Assembly: GCF_002575655.3 (NCBI RefSeq)
Contig: NC_053039.3
Span: 239,546,622-239,610,621 of the forward strand
DNA: 64,000 bases
DNA from: Aegilops tauschii subsp. strangulata
Taxonomy: Eukaryota; Streptophyta; Magnoliopsida; Poales; Poaceae
Reading direction: 5' to 3'
Both the position numbers and the translations under genes were made by a program. Every line of letters starts with the position of its first letter. The stretch's first letter is position 1. Shown here in pieces: positions 30,711 to 43,500 of the stretch. The notes below the pieces were generated by a model that did no database searches, had not been told where the DNA came from, and saw nothing but the letters and a program-made list of their open reading frames with translations.

Positions 30711-31960
30711 ACCACGTGAGCGTGGAGGAGGTTGAAGCTCAGCCTGATGCAGTAATAGGTAAGTTTTTGGTTAAGTCATTTACTGCAACCGTTCTTTTCG
30801 ATACTGGTGCATCGCATTCATACATATCAAGGGGATTCGTGAATAAGTTTAAGATGTCCACCCAAGTTCTCAAAACCCCTATGTTAGTAACCTCGCCAGG
30901 AGCAGAGTATATGGCAACCCAAGGATGTTTTCAGATACCATTGGCCATTGGAAGGCATGTTTTCCCCTCAGACCTTATTGTTTTGGAATCGCAAGGTTTG
31001 GATGTGATTTTGGGAATGGATTGGCTATCGTTGTATGGAGGAAACATCGATTGTGCCAGCAAGACGATTTTGCTTACCACCCCGGAAGGAAAAAGTATCA
31101 AGTATGTATCCCGGCATATGCCGAAGAGGACTCAAGTAAATTCCTTATCAGGAGTTGTACAGGAGGAAGTACCAGTGGTGAAGGATTATCCGGATATATT
31201 CCCAGAAGAGTTGCCAGGCATGCCACCAGATAGAGACATTGAGTTCTTGATTGAACTTTTGCCAGGCATAGGGCCAATATCTAAGAGACCGTATAGGATG
31301 CCCGCAAAAGATTTGGACGAAATTAAGAAGCAGATTAAGGAGTTACTGGATAAAGGCTATATTCGCCCAAGTTCGTCACCTTGGGGATCACCAGTACTTC
31401 TAGTGGAGAAGAAAGATGGATCGCTGAGGATGGTTGTTGATTACCGAGGATTGAATGAAGTGACCATCAAAAACAAGTACCCACTGCCGATGATCAATGA
31501 TTTGTTTGACCGCCTACAAGGAGCTAAAGTATTTTCCAAGATCGATCTACGATCAGGATACCTTCAGTTAAAGATTCGAGAGCAGGATATACCTAAGACG
31601 GCTTTTACCACCAGATATGGATTGTATGAGTATACCGTTATGTCATTTGGACTGACTAACGCACCTGCCTATTTCATGAACCTGATAAACAAAGTGTTTA
31701 TGGAGTTTTTGGATAAGTTCGTCGTGGTGTTCATTGATGATATTCTAGTCTTTTCCAAGAACGAGGAAGAGCATGAGGAGCATTTGCGATTGGTACTTGA
31801 GAAGCTCAGAGAACATCAGTTATATGCCAAGTTCAGCAAATGTGAATTTTGGCTGAAGGAAGTTGGATTCCTTGGACATGTTATTTCTGGAGAAGGAATA
31901 GCAGTAGACCCTGCCAAGGTCGACACAGTGACAAGTTGGGAATCACCACGACAGTTGGAG
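30711..31960 (+). pseudogene. Tekay-1 protease and reverse transcriptase
   Basis: Protease active site [13 protein letters not shown] (near 30,795) with ILGMDWL downstream. RT follows with [42 protein letters not shown], motif [22 protein letters not shown] and the catalytic [10 protein letters not shown] box (near 31,730). A one-base deletion near 31,945-31,950 shifts the frame; RNase H continues in another frame from about 31,950. Family role: maturation of the polyprotein and reverse transcription in cytoplasmic particles. Confidence 0.9.
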
Positions 31961-32412
31961 AAATCCGGAGTTTTCTTGGACTTGCAGGATACTACCGGAG
32001 ATTCATCGAGAATTTCTCAAGGATTGCTAAGCCCATGACTGAGCTATTGAAGGACACCAAATTCAATTGGACTGAGGAATGTGAAGCTAGTTTCCAGGAG
32101 TTGAAGAAACGATTGGTTACCTCACCAGTGTTGATTCTGCCAGATCAACGCAAGGACTATGAAGTTTACTGCGACGCTTCTCGTCGAGGACTTGGAGCAG
32201 TGCTTATGCAGGAAGGAAGAGTTGTGTCATATTCTTCACGACAACTTAAACCCCATGAGAAGAATTATGCTACGCACGATTTGGAATTAGCAGCCGTGGT
32301 GCATGCATTGAAGACATGGAGACATTTTCTCATCGGAAACCATTGTGAGGTGTACACGGATCACAAGAGTTTGAAGTATATTTTCACGCAGAAGGAGTTA
32401 AATCTCAGATAG
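31961..32412 (+). pseudogene. Tekay-1 RNase H
   Basis: After the frameshift: [18 protein letters not shown], then RNase H with [15 protein letters not shown] (first Asp), [21 protein letters not shown] (Glu) and [12 protein letters not shown]. The frame ends at TAG 32,410-32,412 between two Arg codons. It continues in frame with WLELIKDYDM and HPGKANVVADALSRK from 32,422. Confidence 0.9.
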
Positions 32413-33621
32413 AGGAGATGGTTGGAGCTCATTAAAGATTATGATATGAGATTGCATTATCACCCTGGAAAGGCTAACGTAGTAGCAGACGCGTTGAGCC
32501 GCAAGAGTCATGTCAACACCCTCATGACAGGAGAGTTACCTCAGGAGTTAGCCGAGGACCTTCGCGAGCTATGTTTGGAGATAGTCCCAAGAGGCTATTT
32601 AGCGACATTGGAGATTCAGTCTACCTTGATGGAAAGGATCAGAGAAGCCCAGAAGACAGACAAGGAGATTGAAGAGATAAAGGAGAAGATGAGCAAAGGA
32701 AAAGCCAAGGGATTTCATGAGGATGAGCACGATACCTTATGGTTTGAGGACCGCGTTTATGTGCCAAATGATCCGGAGATCAGGAAGTTGATTTTGCAAG
32801 AAGCCCATGATTCAACGTACTCGATTCACCCAGGGAATACCAAGATGTATTTGGATTTGAAGAATACTTTCTGGTGGACCGGAATGAAGAAGGATATTGC
32901 AGAATATGTAGCAGTTTGTGATGTATGTCAGAGAGTGAAGGCAGAGCATCAGAAGCCAGCAAGATTGCTACAACCATTGCCGATACCCGAATGGAAGTGG
33001 GATAAAATAGGCATGGATTTTATCACGGGATTACCCAGGACTCGTTCAGGCTATGACTCAATATGGGTTGTAGTCGACCGATTGATGAAAGTGGCTCATT
33101 TCATTCCAGTAAAGACCACTTACACCAGTACTAAGTTGGCCAAGATCTACATGACCAGGATCGTATGTTTGCATGGAGTTCCAAGGACCATTGTATCAGA
33201 CAGAGGAACCCAATTTACCTCGAAGTTTTGGAAGCAGTTACATGAAACATTGGGAACCAGGCTGGAATTTAGTACAGCTTTTCACCCGCAGACAGATGGA
33301 CAGACCGAGAGAGTCAACCAGATTTTGGAGGACATGTTGAGAGCATGCGCACTAGATTATGGCTCTAGTTGGGACGACAATTTGCCATATGCAGAGTTTT
33401 CTTATAACAACAGTTATCAGACCAGTTTGAAGATGGCCCCTTTCGAAGCCTTGTATGGAAGGAGGTGTAGAACACTGTTGTTATGGGACGAAGTTGGAGA
33501 CCGTCAGCTGTTTGGACCAGATTTGATTAAGGAGTCTGAACAGAAAGTGAGGTTGATTCGCGATAGGCTCAAGGTAGCCCAGTCCAGGCAGAAGAGTTAT
33601 GCTGATTCTAAACGAAAGTAG
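32413..33621 (+). pseudogene. Tekay-1 RNase H end and integrase
   Basis: The last RNase H motif (VVADALSRK) is followed by integrase: zinc finger HSTYSIHPG...CDVCQRVK, and core Asp residues in GMDFITGLP and VSDRGTQF with Glu in DGQTERVN. The catalytic triad is present. The frame stops with TAG at 33,619-33,621 before the C-terminal GPY/F and chromodomain region. Confidence 0.9.
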
Positions 33622-34101
33622 ACAGTTCACGAAGTCGGAGACAGAGTGTATCTTCGAGTATCACCACTTCGAGGAGTGAAGCGCTTTGGAGTTAAGGGAA
33701 AGTTAGCGCCCCGTTTTATCGGACCATACAGAGTGTTGGAACGTATGGGAGAGGTTGCTTACAAGCTGGAATTGCCCGAAGGATTGTCTGGAGTACATGA
33801 TGTATTTCATGTTTCCCAGTTGAAGAAGTGCCACGCAGAGATGGCCGAGATACCACTGAGAGATACTGTGCCACTGGAAGCGATTCAGCTGGAAAGTGAT
33901 TTGACCTATGAGGAAAAACCAGTTAAGATTCTTGAGTATGCCAGCCGAGTTACCCGCAGCAAGGTTATCAAGTTTTGCAAAGTCCAGTGGAGTCATCACA
34001 CGGAAGATGAAGCCACCTGGGAGCGAGAGGAAGATCTACGGAAGGACCACTCCCACCTATTTTCTAGCCAACCTGAATCTCGAGGGCGAGATTCATCTTA
34101 A
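33622..34101 (+). pseudogene. Tekay-1 integrase C-terminus with chromodomain
   Basis: In frame after the stop: VGDRVYLRVSPLRG, then the GPY/F module (LAPRFIGPYRVLERMG), HVSQLKKC, and a chromodomain-like tail (LTYEEKPVKILEY, VIKFCKVQWSHHTEDEATWE). Chromodomains of this clade are thought to guide integration to particular chromatin. TAA at 34,099-34,101 overlaps the start of the polypurine tract. Confidence 0.85.
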
Positions 34102-34110
34102 GGGGGGTAG
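34100..34110 (+). promoter_or_regulatory. Polypurine tract of Tekay-1
   Basis: AAGGGGGGTAG lies three bases before the 3' LTR and is the expected plus-strand primer. Confidence 0.85.
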
Positions 34111-34113
34111 GTT

Positions 34114-36837
34114 TGTAACATCCCAAATTTTCAATTTGGTATGTTATACATAGATCATCATTGCATATCATGTTTTATTGCATTTTGACAAATCCTCGAT
34201 AAATCCTAAGCAACTCAAGGACCCTCGGAGAGAGTTGGCGATTTTCTCAAATTTTCAAATTTGATTTTCATCAAATTATAAAACGAGGATTTTGGTTTTA
34301 ATTATTTTCTCTCCGGAAAAATATTTCATTTTAAAAATAAACGAGAGGAGAAAATATGACTTCTCCAAAACAATTGAAATACTGGAGGAAAAATATTAAA
34401 ATAGTTTATTGGAATTTATTTGGATTTTATTTGCAATTTTTATTGCATTAAAAATATTGCATGTTTTCAAAATTTTATTTTGTGTTAAAAAAATGTTCAC
34501 CCTATTCTAGATTTTCCAACTAGACGGGGAAAATTTATTTTATATTTTTCTGAATTTTATTTATTTTTCTATGAATTATTTTCCGCGGAACGTATTTAAA
34601 AAAAACTGCGCGACGCCCGACCAGGCCGAAGCCCAGCCGATCGCCGGCCCACCCCGTCGCCCTCTCCTTCCCCAGCACGGGAGCACCGCCGCGCCGAGTC
34701 CCGCCGCCGCACGCCTCCCCGGCCGCCCCCTCCTCCAAGCCGAGCTCTCCCCCCCTTTATATACCCCGCACCCCCCGTGTCCTCTCACCTCGCCCGCCGC
34801 CGCCCGCACTCGCGTCGTCCGCCGCCGCCGGAGCCGAGCCCGCCGCCGCCGCCGTTCGTCGCCGGAGCCGCCCCCTCGCCGCCCCTCGCACCCCCTCGAG
34901 CCCCGCACCCCCGCCGCACCCCGCGCCCCCGCCGGATCTCTGCCCCGACGAGGTACTGCCTCGCCTCCTACGTCGCCGGTTTTCGTTTTAAAAAAAACCG
35001 TTCGTTTAAAAAAAACCAAGATCGGTTTTTTTACGGTTTTGTTATTTTACGAGCGTTCACCGAACCGTTCGTTTCAACAAACGCGTTCGTCGGTTTTTCT
35101 CTGTTAACGAACGTCCTTTTTTTTTACCGTTCGTCCGTTTTTCTTTTTCGTTGGATTTTTCTGCGATTATCTCAGATTCGATTTCTGATCGAATTTTCGT
35201 TTCTGTTTAACTTCTCGCTCGTTTATCGGAATCAGGCGATTCAAGCGCCTAGAGTTTCGTCTCAAAATTCTCTTTCCGTTTAAACTACTCAAACAAGTTT
35301 TTGCTATAGTAAAATTTGACCTAGATCCAGATTAGTAAACGAAGCTTGTTTCTTCCGCCGTTTGACTTTCGTTGCTTTTTTCGAGTTGATTCTTTTTGCA
35401 AACCGGAGTTCTTAAGTTGAACTTCCTGGTTGGATCTTTCATTCGAATTTTACCTGTGCATTAGATGAGTACTGATTGTATGCTTGTTTGTTTGCGATAG
35501 AGTACCCGGAGTGTGCCGCTTGTTACTTCGACTCGTTAGGTTTTGCGGATCATCAGCAAGGCAAGTAACACTTTGATCATACTTTCCATACCCAGTTTTT
35601 ATTGCATTAGATCTATTCCTCAACCAATTGCATGATTAGGATCTGATTAAATTGTGGGAACTGGGAAGTAGTTGAGGTAGTACCTATTACCTGTTTTCTA
35701 TTCAAACCCTTGGGAGTTACTTCTACATTGCTATTATTATTGCCATGCTATGCCCGTAGACGTGGATTGGGTTTGAGAGATATTCATGACAGATGTGAGA
35801 TGTTTAATAATGGTTTACCTAAGGTGGCAACTAAAACTCACATCTGGGTGGATTGAGGCACCTGGAGAACCCAGTGTTGTCTGATTTTATAAGGACCGCC
35901 ACCCAGGCTCAAAGGGATCATAAGATTGTTCATGCTAGAAACTTCCGTGTGCAGCCACAAGCTATTATGGGCTCTAGCATAGTTGAGTAGGTTACAAGAT
36001 CTCTTGAAGAGGTGGGCTAGCAGATGTAGGGGAAAGTAGGTGTACCGGTCCATCCAGAGTAAAGAGTGATTGTTTCTGAAAGACTGTGTCTCGGTCATCC
36101 GTTTCTCAAACACCGTGCAGTGCGAGAAATAAAACGGAGGCGATCGAGTCTTGTGGGGAAAAGTGCGCAAACCTCTGCAGAGTGTACAAACTAATCATGG
36201 TTAGCCGTGTCCCCGGTTATGGACAACTTGAGTATCTAGTACCTGGATTATCATTTGAATCTCATCACCATGTTACTTTTAATTAATTTTGTTGGGTTAA
36301 TGATGACACTTAATTGGGGTTGAGTTGGAGGTACCTTCTCAATGTTTAACAACCACCATGATAGTTAAATAAAATTTATTCCTTTGCAGTAGGGAAAAAT
36401 TGGCTTTTCGCGTAAAATTTACCCATAGAGCTTTCCACCAGCCATATATGCATGTAGTATAGCATTATTGTTGTTCATTACTCTCTATGTGTTACATTGC
36501 CAGCATATTCTATGTGCTGACCCGTTTTCGGGCTGCAACGTTTCATGTTGCAGACTTTTCAGACGACGAGTAAGGTGCCTTAGGTCGTGGTCTTATACTC
36601 AGTGATGCCGCTGGAGTTGATGGACTCACTTATCTTCCAAGTCTTCCGCTGTTATCGTAATAGATGGCCTTAAGCCATGTTTATCATACTTAATCTCTTT
36701 GGAGATATTCGATGTAACAAGTGTGTGATTGCTACTCTGTTATAAATCCTCCATTTGTACTGTGCGTGTCAGCATTACTGATCCAGGGATGACACTGGTG
36801 CAGAGCAGCACAGACCATTTGAGGTCTGGTCGCTACA
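34114..36837 (+). repeat. Tekay-1 3' LTR (2,724 bp)
   Basis: Same structure as the 5' LTR, with diagnostic differences such as GGCGATTT near 34,237 and AATAGTTTATTGG near 34,400. Followed by the second CAGAG. Confidence 0.95.
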
Positions 36838-36842
36838 CAGAG

Positions 36843-38445
36843 TGTCACTAGTATGCCTCTACTTGACTAGCTCGTTAATCAAAGATGATTATGTTTCCTA
36901 GCCATAGACATGGGTTGTCATTTGATTAACGGGATCACCTCATTAGGAGAATGACGTGATTGACATGACCCATTCCGTTAGCTTAGCACCCAATCGTTTA
37001 GTATGTTGCTATTGCTTTCTTCATGACTTATACATGTTCCTATGACTATGAGATTATGCAACTCCCGTTTACCGGAGGAACACTTTGTGTGCTACCAAAC
37101 GTCACAACGTAAATGGGTGATTATAAAGGTGCTCTACAGTTGTCTCCAAAGGTACTTGTTGGGTTGGCGTATTTTGAGATTAGGATTTGTCACTCCGATT
37201 GTCGGAGAGGTATCTCTGGGCCCACTCGGTAATGCACATCACTATAAGCCTTGCAAGCATTGTGACTAATGAGTTAGTTGCGAGATGATGTATTACGGAA
37301 CGAGTAAAGAGACTTGCCGGTAACGAGATTGAACTAGGTATCGAGATACCGACGATCGAATCTCGGGCAAGTAACATACCGATGACAAAGGGAACAACGT
37401 ATGTTGTTATGCGGTTTGACCGATAAAGATCTTCATAGAATATGTGGGAACCAATATGAGCATCCAGGTTCCGCTATTGGTTATTGACCGGAGAGGTGTC
37501 TCGGTCATGTCTACATAGTTCTCGAACCCGTAGGGTCCGCACGCTTAACGTTACGATGACAGTTATATTATGAGTTTATATGTTTTGATGTACCGAAGGT
37601 TGTTCGAAGTCCCGGATGTGATCACGGACATGACGAGGAGTCTCGAAATAGTCGAGACATAAAGATTGATATATTGGACGACTATATTCGGATACCGGAA
37701 GTGTTCCGGAGAAGTTTCAGATTAAACCGGAGTGCGGGGGGGTTACCGGAACCCCCCGGGGAAGTATTGGGCCTTAGTGGGCCTTGAGGGGAGAGAGACG
37801 GCAGCAGCCAGGAGGTGGTGCGCCCCCTCCCAGGAGGAATCCTAGTTGGACTAGGAGAGGGGGGCGCAGCCCCCTTGCCCTCTCCCTCTCCCTCTCTTTC
37901 CTTCCCCCCTTCTTTTCCTAGTTGGACTAGGAAAGGGGAGTCCTACTCCTACTAGGAGGAGGACTCCCCCCTCTCCTTGGCGCGCCTAGGGCAGCCGGCC
38001 TCCCCCTTGCTCCTTTATATACGGGGGCAGGGGGGCACCTCTAAACACACTTGATATACGTTATTTGAGCCATGTGCGGTGCCCCCCTCCACCATATTAC
38101 ACCTCGATAATACCGTTGCGGAGCTTAGGCGAAGCCCTGCGTCAGTGGAACATCATCATCGTCACCACGCCGTCGTGCTGACGAAACTCTCCCTCAACAC
38201 TCGGCTGGATCGGAGTTCGAGGGACGTCATCGAGCTGAACGTGTGTAGAACTCGGAGGTGCCGTACGTTCGGTACTTGATCGGTCGGATCGTGAAGACGT
38301 ACGACTACATCAACCGCGTTGTGATAACGCTTCCGCTGTCGGTCTACGAGGGTACGTGGACAACACTCTCCCCTCTCGTTGCTATGCATCACCATGATCT
38401 TGCGTGTGCGTAGGAATTTTTTTGAAATTACTACGTTCCCCAACA
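36843..38445 (+). repeat. Angela 3' LTR, remainder
   Basis: Resumes with TGTCACTAGTATGCC after CAGAG and ends CCCAACA, followed by AGCAT. A TATA box (TTTATATAC) lies near 38,014. No gene; small frames match those of the 5' LTR. Confidence 0.93.
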
Positions 38446-40105
38446 AGCATAGCATAGCAATATGAGCAAATGTAGAAGTAACTCCCAAAGGTTTGATAAC
38501 AAAACAGGTAATAGGTACTACCTCATCTACTTCCCAATACCCACAATTTAATTAGATCCTAATCATGCAATGTTTGAGGATTTGTCTAATGCAATAAAAC
38601 TGTTTAGTAAAGAAGTATGATCAAAGTGTTACTTGCCTTGCTGATGATCCGTGAAACCTAGAGATTCGAAGTAGCAAGCGGCGCACTCCGGGTACTCTAT
38701 CGCAAACAAACAAGCATACAGTAAGCACTCAACTAATGCACAGGTAAAACTCAAATAAAAGATCTAACCAGAAAGTTAAACTTAAGGACTCCGGTTTGCA
38801 AAAAGAATCAAATCAAACGAAGCAACGAAAGTCAAACGGCGAAAGAAACAAGCTTCGTTTACTAATCTGGATCTAAGTCAAATTTTACAGTAGCAAAAAC
38901 TTGTTTGAGTTGGTTAAACGGAAAGAGAATTTCGAGACGAAACTCTAGGCGCTTGAATCGCCTCATTCCGATAAACGAGCGAAAAGATATACTAGAACGA
39001 AAATTGGATCAGAAATCACGATCTGGAATAATCGAGGAAAATCCGAGAAAAAGAAAAACTGACGAACAGTTTATCGAACGAACGTTCGTTAACTGTAACT
39101 AAACGATGAACACATTCCTTAAAACGAACGAACAAGCGAACGCTCGCTAATTAACTAAACCGAGAAAAAAATAAAAAAAACCTAGGGTTTTCAAAAAAAC
39201 CGAATCGTTTTTTTTAAACCAGACACGGCGGCGGCGGCTCGGTATACCTCCGGCGAGGCTCTCCGGCGGGGCGTCGCGGCTGCGGGGTGGCGGCGTAGGG
39301 CGGCGGGGTCGACGTCGGGGCGACGGGCGGCGGCCCCGGCGGCTTGGGGCGTCGGCGTCGGGCGGCTCCGGTGTCGGCGGGTTTCGGTGGCGGGGCGGCA
39401 GGCTTGGGGGTGGGGAGAGGTGGCGGTGGGGGCGGGGTACTTATAGCAGGGGGGCGACTCCGACTTGGGGAGGGGGCAACCCCGGGAGGCGTGCTCCTAC
39501 CGGACTCGGCGGCGGCGGCGGACTCCGACGCGGAGACGACGTCGGGAGGCGGTGGCGCTCGCGCGCCGGCCTGGCTCGGCTGGGGTTCGGCCCAGTCGGG
39601 CGCGCGGGATTTTTTTTTTAAATAAATTTCGCCGAACTTAAATAAATCCTAGAAAAATAAATAAAAAACTAAAAATACCAAAACAAATTTTTACCGTCTA
39701 ATTAAAATAATTAGAACGAGATGAATATTTTCTTTTCCCTAAAATGAAATTTTGAAAACGTGCAATTTTTCTAATGCAAATAAAATTGCAATAAAATCCA
39801 AATAAAATCGAATATTTGATTTTAATATTTTTCCTCCAATATTTCAATTATTTTGGAGAAGTCATATTTTCTCCTCTCATATATTTTAATATGAAATATT
39901 TTCGGAGAGAAAAATAATTAAAACAAATGATCCTATTTTCAAAATTTGAGAAAACCCAAATATGAAAATAACGAAATCCCCAACTCTCTCTCCGAGGGTC
40001 CTTCAGCTGCTTAGGATTTCGAGGATTTGCCAAAATGCAATAAAATATGCTATGCAATGATGATCTAATGTATAACATTCCAAATTGAAAATTTGGGATG
40101 TTACA
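38446..40105 (-). mobile_element. Solo LTR of Tekay type, 5' portion
   Basis: Reverse complement of the first 1.65 kb of the Tekay-type LTR. It ends GGGATGTTACA at 40,105, followed by TTTGG. It includes the AT-rich U3 (39,630-40,100), a GC-rich promoter part (39,220-39,600) with a TATA-like TACTTATAGC region on the reverse strand, and the GTTCGT/ACGAAC leader (39,060-39,150). It is clearly more diverged than Tekay-1. Confidence 0.9.
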
Positions 40106-40550
40106 TTTGGAAATCGAAGCAAATTGAAATCCCCACCTATAAGAATGGGATATGGATTATCTTTCGCCAAATTAACCAATTCATGAAGAAATCAGCCTTG
40201 AACTCATCCTGGGCTGCCCCATACACGGCGACGAGGGTCCATGTGAAGTTGTCGGCCTTGTTGCGAATATGGAGTTTAACGTGAAACTCACCATCCGAAC
40301 TAGCCAAAACATCCATAGTGCCTGAATTTACGCCAAGTAAAATGCCCCCAGAACGACCTCTAGGTGGTCGTGAAACCCAAGTAAAGTCCATCCCGCCTGA
40401 AAGACGGTTAAGTAGACTCACTGAGAAATCACGTCTTCCCGTTTCAGAGATAGCCAAAAAGTCTAAATTGTGTTCCCTATTACATTCCGCAATGAATAGA
40501 TGTTTAGCCAAGTCACGAAGACCTCTGCTATTAAAAATCATTCCATTCAT
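40106..40550 (-). pseudogene. LINE ORF2 start, endonuclease N-terminus
   Basis: ATG at 40,548-40,550 on the minus strand. The frame shows the apurinic-type endonuclease start (MIFNSRGLRD, DFLAISETGRRDFS, GGILLGVNS, LVAVYGAAQ). A one-base shift near 40,180 moves it to a frame with NLAKDNPYPILIGGDFN, up to the solo-LTR insertion at 40,105. Translation continues conceptually at 2,119. The start codon overlaps the ORF1 stop as ATGA. Confidence 0.85.
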
Positions 40551-43500
40551 GAGGAAACAATGGGAGATTTAGAACACTTTGCCCTCTTATGGGTCTTACT
40601 ATGTTTTTTCGAACGTGTGGTCTTTGATTTACGTCCAGATGTTGTAAGTTCAATCAATGAACTAAGCTCTGGTTCATCTAGACCCACGTCTGAAACCGCT
40701 CCTACTAAATGAGAGAGTAGCTGACCATCTAATGTGGCATGCAGCTCCTCCTCATTGGTATGAGAGGTATACGACTTGCTAGAAACACGTGGAGTAACTT
40801 TTAATCGGTCATATTCCAAATGTTTCAAAGCATTCGTCGAAATAGAAATATCCTTCTCGTTCTTTCCAAGACTAACACCCACATTATTTAACTTAGAAAA
40901 TATGGCAGTATTGGAAAAGGCTAAAAAGGATTTGGGAGACGACGTAATACCTTGGTTGTCGAGGTTCTGCACTGCCTTACGCCGCATAGCCTTGGCCATG
41001 GAGTCCTCATCTGTGTCCATAGAACCATCGTCAGCAATCGTATGCCGACTACTCCGTCGTGTAGGTGTCATCCCCAGCGAAGGTCGTGGCGCCCGCTCTA
41101 CTGCTAGTGGAGGGGGTGATGATGGAGTAGCAACCCCCTCCCCGACAGTCTCAACCGCAGGCTCGAGCGACGAGGTCGCTGTCTGAAGGGTGTCAGGGAC
41201 CGCACCAGTCGTACCAGCGAAAGCGGTAGGGATGGACATGGCCCGCTCCACCAGGGACTGAAGGGTGTCCAACATCATAGACCCATCCGCCGTTGCAAAC
41301 GTGACAGCAGGTGTTTGCATGGCTGGGACGGACAAGTCCGTCATCACCTGGGGCCTAAAATCAGCCACTAGTGTATGCATGTATGGCCGCACACCCGAGG
41401 ATGGTCGTTTAGCACCATGCCCATCCTGTGCATGCATGCATGCTTGTACTCCCGAGGCCGGCCTTTGAGTTTCACGCCCAGCCAATGTATGCTTGCAAGG
41501 CTGTGAAGCCGGTCCTTCAGTGCCACACCCAGCCGGGGCTAGCTTGCTCAGCTCGTCCCGAGCAGCTGGAGGTTGTAGCTTCGAAGCCCCGTTCCGTCGC
41601 CCATCCGTGACGTCGCTGTCCTTCACCATGATGGAAGCAACCAGCTGCGTCGCTACTGTCAGTGTTGGGACGACAGTTGCAATGCCACCTTACCCGTTGG
41701 CTGCCGGTGCACCAATGAAGAGTCCGGGTGCCCCCCCCCCCCCCCGAGCCATCAGTGGCATGCACGGACTTGAGAACCACGGGATGCGACACTGCCAAAT
41801 GAGTTGGCGACGCCGGCTGTGGTCCAGGCACGCCCTGCGGCAGGGAACGTGATGATGACACCTGCCGGTGTCACCGCGGGGATCCACCTCCTAGTGCATC
41901 ACCAAGACCAAGGCTCACGAGTTCCCGTTGTTGCACCTGAGGCACCTGATTGACATTCGCTGGAGCAGAACTAGAGGATGAATTAATGGATGGGTTGCCA
42001 GTGTGCTCCGAGGTGTCCATATGGTCGTCCTTCTCCTTTGCACCACTATTATCACCCGCATCATCATGCTTGCGTCTCCAAATGAACGGAACAAAGTCAG
42101 GATCCAGACTGTATCCCTCTGGCTCCCTCCTGAACGTGAATGCATAGCCCTTGAGCTTGACCACCACATCCGTCGCGACAAAAGTGCCAGCATCATCCTT
42201 GTCCTTTGCCAAAATCTGCGTGTTGGTCATAGCGACGAGAATACGGACAACCACGGCGTCGGAGAGTAAAAAGATCCACATCCAACGTCTTACCCATAAG
42301 AGTACCAATGGCCCATAATCCCAAAAAATGGCGAACCGTATGAGGAACGCCCTCGACATGAAGCCAAATCTGCTGAAGTTCGATCTTATGTGGAACCTTC
42401 TGTGATCTCCATGCGGTAATAGTCATCTGGGCATTAGCTGATGGCACATTCATCTGGATTCCATCCACCCTGTCCAAATCCTCAAAAGACGGAAAGCTAA
42501 CAAGGTAAGCATCGGACCCATGCTGAATAGCCTCCCACTTCTATTTATCATGGACCGAACATCTCCTGGCTATCTGGCTGTCAACGACGCTAGTCGGTAC
42601 CATCATGCCAGTAACCTGAACACGTGCTATTGGTGTCTGTGTCGGCGCCAAGTGCTCTTTCACCACGCAATCTGGTAACTGTACAAAGTAAGTCTCCACA
42701 GCACCAATTCCAGAGACTGAAGCGTTGGGCTTAGCGAGTTTAAGAACCGGTCACTGCAACGTTGGATGAGCTATATTGTCACAAATATAACAGTAATGTT
42801 GCACGGTGCAATCTTTCACTGCATGCGTATCAACCGCGCACTTCCAGCATCGAACCCCCTTCTTAGCCTTGGTCTTGGGCACTGAAACAACCTGCACATC
42901 AGACCCTGGAGCCGTCAAAGGCGAGGCATCGACATGCGTAGGCACCATTGGTTGAGGTTGCACAACCTGCTGATAATGTCCTTGCTGATACGTCTGAATG
43001 AGCTGTTGTGTGGGTTGTTGCGGAAAGTGTTGCTGAACCGGCACTTGCTGTGGAGTAGTATGAACACCATGCCGCAAAGCTCCACCAGCGAACTGTTGAT
43101 GTTGCGGCTTCTTCTTCTTTTTACGTTTCTGAACCGGTTGTGCCACAACCCCCCTGGATGGAACTGCGGAGGGGTGGACACCCCGGTTGGTGGAACCCCA
43201 TACATGGGAGGTTGTCCTCCGGCGGCGGCCATACCGTACGGCGAGATGAATTGCCCACCATGGCCATAACCAAAGGGTTGCTGCTGTGGAAGACCGTAGT
43301 TGTATACCGGCACCGGTCCCCGCTGCTGATGCGTTGGACGGAGTATCCCGACGCCGAAGCCAGAGGATGCGAAGGAGCAGGGGTCGCCCCTGCGACCGGA
43401 GGGGCGCAAGGGCTTGGCCCTCCCGTGGCTGCAGCGCCATGAGCTGTTGGAGGAACGCCGGCCATGGGGTGTGGAAACGTCGCCGCGACTGCCACGTAGG

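Larger units (their letters stand above)
25954..36837 (+). mobile_element. Tekay-1, chromovirus-type Ty3/Gypsy element (10.9 kb)
   Basis: Complete in structure: two LTRs of 2.72 kb, PBS, extra ORF0, gag, protease, RT, RNase H, integrase, chromodomain-like C-terminus, polypurine tract and a 5-bp TSD. The LTR start TGTAACATCCC, LTR length and integrase C-terminal chromodomain fit the Tekay clade. The coding region has two frameshifts and two in-frame stops, so it is a recent but defective copy. Confidence 0.9.
3206..38445 (+). mobile_element. Angela-type Ty1/Copia element (with nested insertions)
   Basis: A complete Copia element in terms of ends. It has a 5' LTR (3,206-4,935), PBS, leader, gag, protease, integrase, RT, RNase H, polypurine tract and a 3' LTR split into 25,821-25,953 and 36,843-38,445. 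The order protease-integrase-RT-RNase H is diagnostic of Copia. LTR sequence and ends match the Angela/WIS group of Triticeae as I remember it. It is interrupted by Tat-1 (TSD TTGGA), by Tekay-1 (TSD CAGAG) and by a duplicated block. Coding parts carry several stops and a frameshift, so it is not autonomous. Confidence 0.92.
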
